8,436 nt of DNA from Nitrospinaceae bacterium (GTDB taxonomy: Bacteria; Nitrospinota; Nitrospinia; Nitrospinales; VA-1). Positions 1 through 5,114 of this stretch are shown one piece after another. The stretch is from NCBI GenBank assembly GCA_029261435.1, contig JAJDBI010000178.1, positions 1 through 8,436 on the forward strand. The letters run 5' to 3'. Both the position numbers and the translations under genes were made by a program. Position 1 is the stretch's first letter; each line of letters begins with the position of its first letter. Below the pieces are notes generated by a model. That model saw only the letters and a program-made list of their open reading frames with translations, did no database searches and was not told the DNA's origin.

Positions 1-216
1 TGTCAAGCCCACCGCGTTGAAAACGCTAACCGCGTTGAGTGGAAAAAGGATGCTGGTTCTCACAAGACTTATCAGACCAACTATCATCTGGACCATGTTA
101 AGCCTGGAACGTACATTGAGCCGGGTATGGGTCAGCCTCTGGGTACCGAGCGCGGACTTTTCAGTCAGAATGGTAACGGTTCTGGTGGTGGTGCTGGTAG
201 AGAAGCCAATCGTTAA
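1..216 (+). CDS. C-terminal fragment of an unrecognised protein
   Basis: The reading frame is open from the window edge to a TAA at 214-216 and gives the last 71 residues of a longer protein; the start lies outside the window. The visible part is polar, with several histidines, lysines and tyrosines, then a PGTYIEPGMGQPLG stretch. It ends in a flexible glycine-rich tail (NGNGSGGGAGREANR). No transmembrane segment, cysteine motif or DUF1566 signature is seen in this piece. The strong terminator 20 bases downstream supports this frame as the end of a real gene and separates it from the cluster that follows. An overlapping 68-residue frame starting at 17 is out of phase and is judged a shadow. 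I do not recognise the family. Confidence 0.7.
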   Translation, partial: CQAHRVENANRVEWKKDAGSHKTYQTNYHLDHVKPGTYIEPGMGQPLGTERGLFSQNGNGSGGGAGREANR

Positions 217-235
217 GCTTTAATCTGTATTTTAT

Positions 236-270
236 GCCGGGGGGCTTAAGAGCCCCCCGGCTTTTTTTTT
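236..270 (+). terminator. Rho-independent terminator after the first gene
   Basis: There is a perfect 11-bp GC-rich stem (236-246 pairing with 251-261), a four-base TAAG loop and nine consecutive T residues (262-270). It lies 20 bases after the TAA at 216, so it should end transcription of the upstream gene and insulate the DUF1566 genes. Confidence 0.95.
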
Positions 271-298
271 GGATTTTATCTGGCGGGAAGCATAAAAT
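269..298 (+). promoter_or_regulatory. Candidate sigma70-type promoter for the first DUF1566 gene
   Basis: A TTGGAT -35-like hexamer (269-274) and a TAAAAT -10-like hexamer (293-298, 5 of 6 to consensus) are 18 bases apart. They lie immediately behind the terminator and would give a leader of about 27 bases before ATG 332. This was found by eye only. The -35 overlaps the end of the T-tract, so it may be coincidental. Confidence 0.35.
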
Positions 299-331
299 AG
301 AGTAATCCGTTGAATTTGGAATAGGACAATT

Positions 332-826
332 ATGAGTGAGAACAGGTTTGTGGATAATGGGGATGACACGGTGACCGATAGTCTGACCCAATTAATGTGG
401 AAGAAAAACGATTCCTATTTGGACCTCCAGAAGTTTGTCAGCTACACAGCGGCAGTAAAATATCTGACCAGACAAAATGAAGTTTCTTTTGCAGGTTATC
501 AGGACTGGAGATTCCCCACTAAAAGAGAGGCGCACTCTCTTTATGATGAGGATAAAGACCTGAAGGACAAATATGACATGCGCGTGCACCTGAACGAGGT
601 ATTTGCCAAAGGTTGTGGTCACGATACCTGGACCAGTAATACTCGTGGAAAGATCACAGCCTATGTATATTCTTTCAGTAGTGGTGCAGGTGGACATAAG
701 GAGGTCGATGATATCCTTAATTCCAGTGTCCGTCTTGTGCGAGGCGAGTTTGATAACTCAAAGGCAAAAATTGCCCATGTGCCAGAGGTCAGAGATAAAA
801 TCACTCAGGGGGGTGGTTGGAGGTAG
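332..826 (+). CDS. DUF1566 (Lcl C-terminal-like) domain protein, copy 1
   Basis: This 164-residue protein is almost entirely one DUF1566 domain (about residues 6-138). Landmarks in order are FVDNGDDTVTD (6-16), LMWKKNDSY (21-29), FAGYQDWRFPT (53-63), SLYDED (69-74), KGCGHDTWTS (93-102) and VRLVRG (133-138). A charged tail of about 26 residues follows. PF07603 is known from the C-terminal domain of the Legionella collagen-like adhesin Lcl and from many uncharacterised, mostly secreted proteins, where it is thought to bind ligands. Here there is no signal peptide or lipobox, so a cytoplasmic location is inferred. ATG 332 has AGGA at 323-326, a short five-base spacing. It stands apart from the other copies, with its own terminator-bounded upstream region and a 348-base gap behind it, so it may be a separate transcript. 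It has a single cysteine (Cys95, in GCG). Confidence 0.9.
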   Translation: MSENRFVDNGDDTVTDSLTQLMWKKNDSYLDLQKFVSYTAAVKYLTRQNEVSFAGYQDWRFPTKREAHSLYDEDKDLKDKYDMRVHLNEVFAKGCGHDTWTSNTRGKITAYVYSFSSGAGGHKEVDDILNSSVRLVRGEFDNSKAKIAHVPEVRDKITQGGGWR

Positions 827-1174
827 GTACAAAGTGTGTTCCTGGTGATGCTGCTGGAGGGTATTTTGAAGAGGCGAAGGGCGTCTGTCTGGTTTGCATT
901 TTTCCTGCGGATATTCAGGGTTTTTCGGGTAGATAGCTTCTGGGATTTGGCTTGAAAACCCGGTGTCTGGATGGTACTTTAAATGAAAAGAAAATTTTCG
1001 GTTTATTCATATAGGTGAAAGAGACGAACACTCTTCTCCTTGTCTCATTTATTTAGATCAATGTTTGTCCTGCTTTTTCCGCTGGTGGGATGGGGAAATA
1101 TTCAACTGGGACAGAATGAATGAGCAAGAGGCATAGGGTGTTTTTTATTTTACTGACAGGTTCGAGGCTTAGGC
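827..1174 (+). other. 348-base gap between DUF1566 copies 1 and 2
   Basis: I see no convincing gene here. Two short open stretches (817-936 and 848-955) lack a Shine-Dalgarno and resemble nothing known. There is no strong terminator after the first gene. Weak features include an imperfect inverted repeat GGGTTTT/AAAACCC (918-924 and 955-961), a GAGAC/GTCTC pair (1021-1025 and 1042-1046) and AT-rich tracts around 979-1012 and 1140-1152. A TTGAAA at 952-957 has only a poor -10 candidate 17 bases on. The gap probably carries the promoter or leader of the downstream operon, but I cannot place it. Confidence 0.5.
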
Positions 1175-1618
1175 GTGGCGGAATCAAAATGCAGTTGGGT
1201 AAAGAAGGATGACGGTACAGTTGAAGATTCAGAAAATGATTTGATGTGGGTGTTGCGAGATTCCCGGCAGGAACTGGGAAAATGGCTCAATTGGGATGAG
1301 GGCCATGCTTATGTGAAGGCCTGCAATGAACAAAATTATTTGGGTTATAACGACTGGCGGTTGCCGACTAAAAGTGAGGTCCGTTCTCTTTTCCGCAATC
1401 AAAATGAGTATCGGGATGTGTTCCTGAACTTACCAAAAAAACCGGCACGGCGGGTTTCCAATTATCAGGCTGGCGGTGAAACCTGTGTGTGGACGTCTGA
1501 AACCCGTTATGATTCTTATGCGTGGAAGAGTTACTTTCCAAATATGAGGGAGGTTTGTGTAGACCAGTCGGTGTCGACCACCGGGACATCCGTGCGTATG
1601 GTCAGAGACCTGGATTGA
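1175..1618 (+). CDS. DUF1566 domain protein, copy 2 (GTG start)
   Basis: This is a 147-residue single-domain protein. Landmarks are DDGTVEDSENDLMW (12-25), LGYNDWRLPT (56-65), SLF (71-73), GGETCVWTSE (100-109) and VRMVRD (140-145). It begins at GTG 1175: GAGG at 1164-1167 lies seven bases upstream, and an in-frame TGA at 1154-1156 rules out a longer form. It departs from the family in having no aspartate after SLF, a longer basic insert (KKPARR, 88-93) and GGETC instead of GCG, so its cysteine is shifted by two residues. It has four cysteines (6, 50, 104, 128). There is no signal peptide. It is the first gene of the tightly spaced run that extends to 4967, with the next start 30 bases after its stop. 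Function is unknown beyond the inferred ligand-binding fold. Confidence 0.88.
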   Translation: MAESKCSWVKKDDGTVEDSENDLMWVLRDSRQELGKWLNWDEGHAYVKACNEQNYLGYNDWRLPTKSEVRSLFRNQNEYRDVFLNLPKKPARRVSNYQAGGETCVWTSETRYDSYAWKSYFPNMREVCVDQSVSTTGTSVRMVRDLD

Positions 1619-1638
1619 TAATTTTTGATTTAAAAGTT

Positions 1639-1642
1639 GAGG
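1639..1642 (+). promoter_or_regulatory. Shine-Dalgarno that sets the start of copy 3
   Basis: GAGG lies six bases before ATG 1649. A TTG at 1637 would add four residues, but it overlaps this site, so 1649 is the likely start. Confidence 0.7.
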
Positions 1643-1648
1643 TTTAAA

Positions 1649-2254
1649 ATGTCTGAAAATGATGACCCCACAGAATTTGATGATGCAGCTGATCCGGAAA
1701 CTTTAGAGGGTGAGCCTGAGACTGAGTGGGTTGGTGAAGATGAGTGGGGTGATGAGGACGAAGAAGATGTTGCTGTGGTGGAGGAGGAGGTTCCTAACTT
1801 CATCGATAATGGTGATGGAACCATCAGCGACACCATTTCTAGTCTGATGTGGAAAAAGGACGATTCCTATAAAGAGTATAATTATGGGATCACTTGGTTT
1901 GAAGCTCACGATTACTGCGAAATGTTGAATGACAAAAAGTTTGCAGGATTTGATGACTGGAGATTACCCAGCGGAGAAGAGGCCAAAAGCCTTTTTTCGT
2001 TTACTCAGTCGAATCAGGATAAGGCTGAGGCTGAAATTCACATTTCAGATTTGTTTGAGCCGGGTGGGGGGCATAATACCTGGACCTATGAAGAAAAACC
2101 GGACTACCAGCAATATGCGCAAAAATTCAGTTATGTGACGGGTAATGATATGTGGGAGCATAAGGACAACGAATATTCCCATTGTCGAGTGACTCGTGAT
2201 GTGGTTCAGGAAGAGTGGGAACCTGAATGGCGCAAAGATAGCAAGACATATTAA
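1649..2254 (+). CDS. DUF1566 protein with a very acidic N-terminal tail, copy 3
   Basis: This 201-residue protein has two parts. Residues 1-50 are extremely acidic: I count 24 Asp/Glu and no Lys or Arg, and the stretch is probably disordered. Residues 51-184 are a DUF1566 domain: FIDNGDGTISD (51-61), LMWKKDDSY (66-74), FAGFDDWRLPS (98-108), SLF (114-116), GGGHNTWT (139-146). The usual final VRxVRD is altered to CRVTRD (179-184). A tryptophan- and charge-rich tail follows (VQEEWEPEWRKD, 186-197). The first four residues, MSEN, match those of copy 1. There is no signal peptide. GGG replaces GCG, so the core cysteine is absent; the two cysteines present are at 90 and 179. The tail could be a protein-interaction or solubility element; that is inference. 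Confidence 0.88.
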   Translation: MSENDDPTEFDDAADPETLEGEPETEWVGEDEWGDEDEEDVAVVEEEVPNFIDNGDGTISDTISSLMWKKDDSYKEYNYGITWFEAHDYCEMLNDKKFAGFDDWRLPSGEEAKSLFSFTQSNQDKAEAEIHISDLFEPGGGHNTWTYEEKPDYQQYAQKFSYVTGNDMWEHKDNEYSHCRVTRDVVQEEWEPEWRKDSKTY

Positions 2255-2298
2255 CGTTAACAGCCACCCCGATGTTGGGGGATTCTGACTGGAGTGTT

Positions 2299-2526
2299 AT
2301 GGCGAATTATATGATTTTTGGCAAGGAGGATTGCCCTCACACCCAGAAGGTCGTGGAGGACTTTAAAAAACAGCACAGGTCTTTTGCATTTGTAAATGTG
2401 GATAAAGATCCACAGGGGCTGAAGAAGTTGCTGGAATACACCGACGACAAGTATGTGGTTCCTGTCATTGTCAATGCCGATGAGGACAGTGTGCAAATAG
2501 GCTATACTGGCGAGATAAGTATATAA
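2299..2526 (+). CDS. Small glutaredoxin-like protein with a CPHT motif
   Basis: This 75-residue protein has a minimal glutaredoxin/thioredoxin-fold layout: a first beta strand MANYMIFGK (1-9), the active site CPHT (12-15) at the start of a helix (TQKVVEDFKK), a second strand FAFVNVDKDP (29-38), a helix QGLKKLLEYT, the cis-proline VVPVIV (53-58) and a final GYTG (68-71). The single active-site cysteine (Cys12) makes it monothiol-like, with Thr in the position of the second Cys. The pattern resembles the short UXX-star (seleno)protein group, in which Sec or Cys is followed by P-x-T/S; here the codon is TGC, so it is the cysteine form. ATG 2299 is chosen because GGAG is at 2291-2294 and the fold starts there. 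ATG 2272, in the same frame, has no evident Shine-Dalgarno and adds residues not needed by the fold. It sits between two DUF1566 genes (44 and 50 bases apart), so it is probably co-transcribed and may act on thiols of neighbouring products (inference). Confidence 0.82.
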   Translation: MANYMIFGKEDCPHTQKVVEDFKKQHRSFAFVNVDKDPQGLKKLLEYTDDKYVVPVIVNADEDSVQIGYTGEISI

Positions 2527-2576
2527 CAAAGTATTCAACCTGCCGATTTTGTCGGCCATTTGAGAAATAGAAAAAA

Positions 2577-3098
2577 ATGACAGAAGAATTTCCCCAGGAA
2601 ACAGAAAAGTCTCCAGTCAAACATACAGAGCAGTCTCTGGCCAAGAAGGATGATAAGCCGAAAAGGTTTGTCGAGAAAGGCCGTGACGTTATTTTTGATA
2701 ATAAAACTCGTCTTTACTGGTTGAAGAAGGATTCCTGGCAGGACAAAGGTAAGTTTTTTAACTGGCATGAGGCGGTGGAGTTTGCCGATAGAAAGAACCT
2801 TAGAAAAATTGGTGGGTTTGACGACTGGCGACTGCCTAATATCGATGAAGTCACATCACTTTTTGATGAGTCATGCGAAAACCCGGGAAAGGGTGGGGTG
2901 TCCCTTCATCTAGATCCGGTGTTTCCTGAAGGAGCGTTTAAAACTGCTTGGATTGCTGGGGATACATCCACTCGCAGGCCGAGATTTGACTATAGCGAAG
3001 GTAAAGTAGTTAGTGTTGAAGAATATAGTTTCGGCTCGGTTCGTATCTGTAGAAAAGATAAGGTCTCGCGGTATCAGTCACCTACACGTAGAAAATAA
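2577..3098 (+). CDS. Diverged DUF1566 domain protein, copy 4
   Basis: This 173-residue protein has a charged, lysine- and glutamate-rich N-terminal extension (1-29) followed by the most diverged DUF1566 domain of the set. Recognisable parts are RFVEKGRDVIFDNKTRLYW (30-48), KKDSW (50-54), GGFDDWRLPN (79-88), SLFDES (94-99), AFKTAWIAGD (120-129) and the end SVRICRKD (154-161). The DNGDGT turn is degenerate, and the GCG..WTS block has become GAFKTAWIAG. The tail is basic (SRYQSPTRRK, 164-173). ATG 2577 is the first possible start because TAG at 2568-2570 is in frame just upstream. Only a weak GAGAAA-like ribosome site is visible. There is no signal peptide. It may have kept the fold while losing the usual ligand site, or have been re-purposed. 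Confidence 0.83.
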   Translation: MTEEFPQETEKSPVKHTEQSLAKKDDKPKRFVEKGRDVIFDNKTRLYWLKKDSWQDKGKFFNWHEAVEFADRKNLRKIGGFDDWRLPNIDEVTSLFDESCENPGKGGVSLHLDPVFPEGAFKTAWIAGDTSTRRPRFDYSEGKVVSVEEYSFGSVRICRKDKVSRYQSPTRRK

Positions 3099-3102
3099 GC
3101 TT

Positions 3103-3987
3103 ATGACAGAAACCAAAGTGGAAATAGAGTATCTGGATAACGGAGACGATACCGTAACTGATCCAAAACATGACCTCATGTGGATGAAAAAGGACACCTG
3201 GGTCAACCTCGGACGCTTGATCACCTGGCATGAAAGCCAGGAGTTAGCACGCAAAATGAATGAAGAAAAATTCGCTGGGTATAACAACTGGCGTATTCCT
3301 TCCGCTTCTGAAGCCAAATATCTTTTTCATCGCTCAGCCAGCAATATGGATGTAGAAGGTTGTGAAATCCATATCGATTCTGTTTTTACTTCTGGGTGCG
3401 GTTTCTCAACCTGGACCAGCCAAACCCGCGGAGCTAAGGCTGCCATGGCCTACGACTATCGGTCCGATTACGAATTCTGGTTGGCTAAAGAAAATGATGG
3501 TTTCCCCAGTGCGGTGCGTCTGGTGCGAGATAACCTTCATGAAGAGGAAGATCCTGACTTTGTCCGTATTGAGCTACATAAGGACGGTACCATCACTGAT
3601 AACAAGACAGGCCTGATGTGGAAAGCTGCAGATTCCTATATGGAGTTGGACAAGTGGGTGAGTTGGTCTGAGGCCAAGACCTACGTTCAGGAGCTTAACA
3701 GGACCAGGTATTGTGGTTATCAAAATTGGCGTATGCCAACTCGCAAGGAAGCGCAGGCAATTTATGATGTTTCCAATCCTGTTACGGACAATTATGGCGA
3801 TACGGTATTTTTAGCCAAAGGTTTTCCTGCTGGATGTGGTTTGACTTGCTGGACAAAAACACTGAATAAGTCTGATAAGGGATTGGCCATTCGTTTTCAT
3901 TACTACAATGGCGACTATAAATGGCATCAGGTCGGTCTGCGCAGTCATGGTGTCCGTGCGGTCCGGGATCTGGAAAGTGACTCATAA
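3103..3987 (+). CDS. Double-domain DUF1566 protein, copies 5 and 6
   Basis: This 294-residue protein has two tandem DUF1566 domains. Domain 1 (about 10-143) contains YLDNGDDTVTD (10-20), LMWMKKDTW (25-33), FAGYNNWRIPS (57-67), YLF, SGCGFSTWTS (97-106) and VRLVRD (138-143). Domain 2 (about 155-289) contains KDGTITDNKTGLMW (160-173), YCGYQNWRMPT (203-213), IYD (220-222), AGCGLTCWTK (243-252) and VRAVRD (284-289). A short acidic linker (HEEEDPD, 146-152) joins them. Domain 2 has a CX3C pair (Cys245 and Cys249). The frame is open back to 3013, but that stretch overlaps the previous gene. ATG 3103 is preferred because it lies four bases after the previous stop and its N-terminus matches copy 1. 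No good Shine-Dalgarno is visible, so translation is probably coupled to the upstream gene. There is no signal peptide. Confidence 0.88.
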   Translation: MTETKVEIEYLDNGDDTVTDPKHDLMWMKKDTWVNLGRLITWHESQELARKMNEEKFAGYNNWRIPSASEAKYLFHRSASNMDVEGCEIHIDSVFTSGCGFSTWTSQTRGAKAAMAYDYRSDYEFWLAKENDGFPSAVRLVRDNLHEEEDPDFVRIELHKDGTITDNKTGLMWKAADSYMELDKWVSWSEAKTYVQELNRTRYCGYQNWRMPTRKEAQAIYDVSNPVTDNYGDTVFLAKGFPAGCGLTCWTKTLNKSDKGLAIRFHYYNGDYKWHQVGLRSHGVRAVRDLESDS

Positions 3988-3992
3988 AAGCC

Positions 3993-4448
3993 ATGGGTGA
4001 AGAGAGTTCAGGGCAAGTGAGCGAGCGATTTATAGAAGGGGATAGCGACACGGTTATTGATGCCGCCAAGCGTCTTGTTTGGCTCAAACAAGATACCTGG
4101 CAGATGTCAAAGAAATGGATGAACCAACGTCAGACTAAAGAGTTTGCTGTAAGTCTTAACCGTAAGCGGTTTGCCGGTTTTTCCAACTGGAGAATTCCCA
4201 CAGCAGAGGAGGCTAAAAGTCTCTTCGATAAAAAATTACAAAATAAAGATAATATGGGGCAGGTAATTAATATACCTGCTTTGTTTGAGCCCGGCTGTGG
4301 ATTTCTTTGCTGGACCAGTGATGTTCGTCATAACATACAGGGTGTGCGCATTAGCTTTCGAAAAGGAGCCATCATGTACGATGATATTTTTCGCGTATCG
4401 AGAGGGACGACTAGATTAGTTCGTGATATTGATAAACAGGACGACTAA
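3993..4448 (+). CDS. DUF1566 domain protein, copy 7, with CX3C pair
   Basis: This is a 151-residue single-domain protein: RFIEGDSDTVID (12-23), RLVWLKQDTW (27-36), FAGFSNWRIPT (60-70), SLFD (76-79), FEPGCGFLCWTSD (98-110), and the end TRLVRDID (140-147). Cys102 and Cys106 form a CX3C pair at the same place as in the second domain of the preceding gene, and they are its only cysteines. The DNGDGT turn is altered to EGDSDT. The start is taken at ATG 3993, five bases after the preceding stop, with no clear Shine-Dalgarno, so coupling is likely. GTG 4017 (codon 9), behind AGGG at 4010-4013, is an alternative start that would still leave the domain intact. There is no signal peptide. The product is rich in lysine and arginine in the first half of the domain. 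Confidence 0.86.
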   Translation: MGEESSGQVSERFIEGDSDTVIDAAKRLVWLKQDTWQMSKKWMNQRQTKEFAVSLNRKRFAGFSNWRIPTAEEAKSLFDKKLQNKDNMGQVINIPALFEPGCGFLCWTSDVRHNIQGVRISFRKGAIMYDDIFRVSRGTTRLVRDIDKQDD

Positions 4449-4465
4449 AAATTAAGAGTAAGGTT

Positions 4466-4469
4466 GGAG
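4466..4469 (+). promoter_or_regulatory. Shine-Dalgarno that sets the GTG start of copy 8
   Basis: GGAG lies six bases before GTG 4476. The TTG at 4464 in the same frame overlaps this site and is therefore an unlikely start. Confidence 0.65.
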
Positions 4470-4475
4470 ATAAGC

Positions 4476-4967
4476 GTGGAATTGAAAAAAAGATTTGTAG
4501 ACAATGGAAACGGAACAGTGACCGATTTGGAAACCAAGTTGGTGTGGAAACAAACGGATTCTTTTCAGGATACCAGTAAATGGCTGAACTGGTATAAAGC
4601 TTTGGATTACATTAAGGAGTTGGGTCACCAAAAATTTGCAGGGCATGATGATTGGAGAATGCCAACGTTGGAAGAGGCTGAAAGTCTTTATGATGAAGAC
4701 CATGTTATTCGGGATATGGATCGCATGGACATTTTTATAAGTGAGGCTTTCTCACCGGGAGGAGGTTTTACCAGTTGGACCTCTAACGAGCTTCCTCATG
4801 CTACCGCCGCAATATTTTATTATCGCTATGGTCATGGGAATGCCAATCATAAGGAAGATATCACCAAGGATTCGGTTCGCGCAGTTCGGGATATTGAGAA
4901 ACGTAAAGACTCTGGTGGGGTGTTTACACAATATCCAGGCTTTTCAAATTCTCCCCTGCCTCGTTGA
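4476..4967 (+). CDS. Cysteine-free DUF1566 domain protein, copy 8
   Basis: This 163-residue protein starts at GTG 4476 and has one near-consensus DUF1566 domain: RFVDNGNGTVTD (6-17), KLVWKQTDSF (21-30), WLNWYKALDYI (36-46), FAGHDDWRMPT (54-64), SLYDEDH (70-76), SPGGGFTSWTSN (93-104) and SVRAVRDIEK (133-142). A tail of about 20 residues ends in NSPLPR. It contains no cysteine at all, in contrast to the neighbouring copies, and GGG replaces GCG. SLYDED is shared with copy 1, which suggests these two are close relatives at opposite ends of the cluster. There is no signal peptide. It is the last gene of the tightly packed run; 147 bases follow before the next gene, without a clear terminator. Confidence 0.88.
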   Translation: MELKKRFVDNGNGTVTDLETKLVWKQTDSFQDTSKWLNWYKALDYIKELGHQKFAGHDDWRMPTLEEAESLYDEDHVIRDMDRMDIFISEAFSPGGGFTSWTSNELPHATAAIFYYRYGHGNANHKEDITKDSVRAVRDIEKRKDSGGVFTQYPGFSNSPLPR

Positions 4968-5003
4968 TTGGCGAGATTAAAAAGGCTTGGGTTTGTAAGT
5001 ATT

Positions 5004-5032
5004 CAGGTATTTATCAGCAGGTATAGAACCTG
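5004..5032. repeat. Small direct and inverted repeats upstream of the SEC-C gene
   Basis: CAGGTAT occurs at 5004-5010 and again at 5018-5024. The second copy begins a CAGGT-ATAGA-ACCTG inverted repeat (5018-5032). This could be an operator or a short hairpin in the 147-base gap before the SEC-C gene. The arms are only five bases long, so chance is a real possibility. Confidence 0.25.
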
Positions 5033-5053
5033 TGATATGAAAATATTTAGTTG

Positions 5054-5060
5054 AAGGGGA
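5054..5060 (+). promoter_or_regulatory. Strong but misplaced Shine-Dalgarno (AAGGGGA)
   Basis: This is one of the best purine-rich ribosome sites in the window, yet the next ATG is 54 bases downstream (5115). The SEC-C frame is open from 5055 onward. Possible users are a non-standard ATC (5067) or ATT (5061) start in the SEC-C frame, or a TTG-initiated 18-codon leader (5062-5118) whose TGA overlaps ATG 5115. Confidence 0.4.
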
Positions 5061-5114
5061 ATTGTCATCGAAGGTTATTGGGAAATCAATAAGCAGGAGA
5101 GTGAAAACTCAAAA

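Noticed and set aside
817..936. Open frame starting at TTG 817 with a CX2C near its end
   Set aside because: It overlaps the end of copy 1, lacks a ribosome site and has no recognisable domain; the cysteines are too few to claim a zinc ribbon.
848..955. 35-codon reading frame (ATG 848) in the gap after copy 1
   Set aside because: It has no Shine-Dalgarno and its composition (arginine- and phenylalanine-rich) looks like chance translation of non-coding DNA.
1021..1046. GAGAC/GTCTC inverted repeat as an operator
   Set aside because: The arms are five bases with no extension and no adjacent promoter that I can support.
1630..1836. Serine-rich minus-strand frame
   Set aside because: Its serine and threonine runs are the complement of the acidic GAT/GAA-rich tail of copy 3, not an independent gene.
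3013..3102. Upstream in-frame extension of the double-domain gene
   Set aside because: It lies inside the 3' end of copy 4, and the added 30 residues have no similarity to the N-termini of the other copies; ATG 3103 fits the family.
332..4967. Diversity-generating retroelement acting on the DUF1566 genes
   Set aside because: The domain type resembles the lectin-like folds such elements target. However, no reverse transcriptase, accessory gene or long near-identical template/variable repeat pair is visible, and the paralogues differ along their whole length.
4957..4990. Possible terminator after copy 8
   Set aside because: Only a 4-bp CTCG/CGAG stem is seen, followed by a run of A rather than T; too weak to call.
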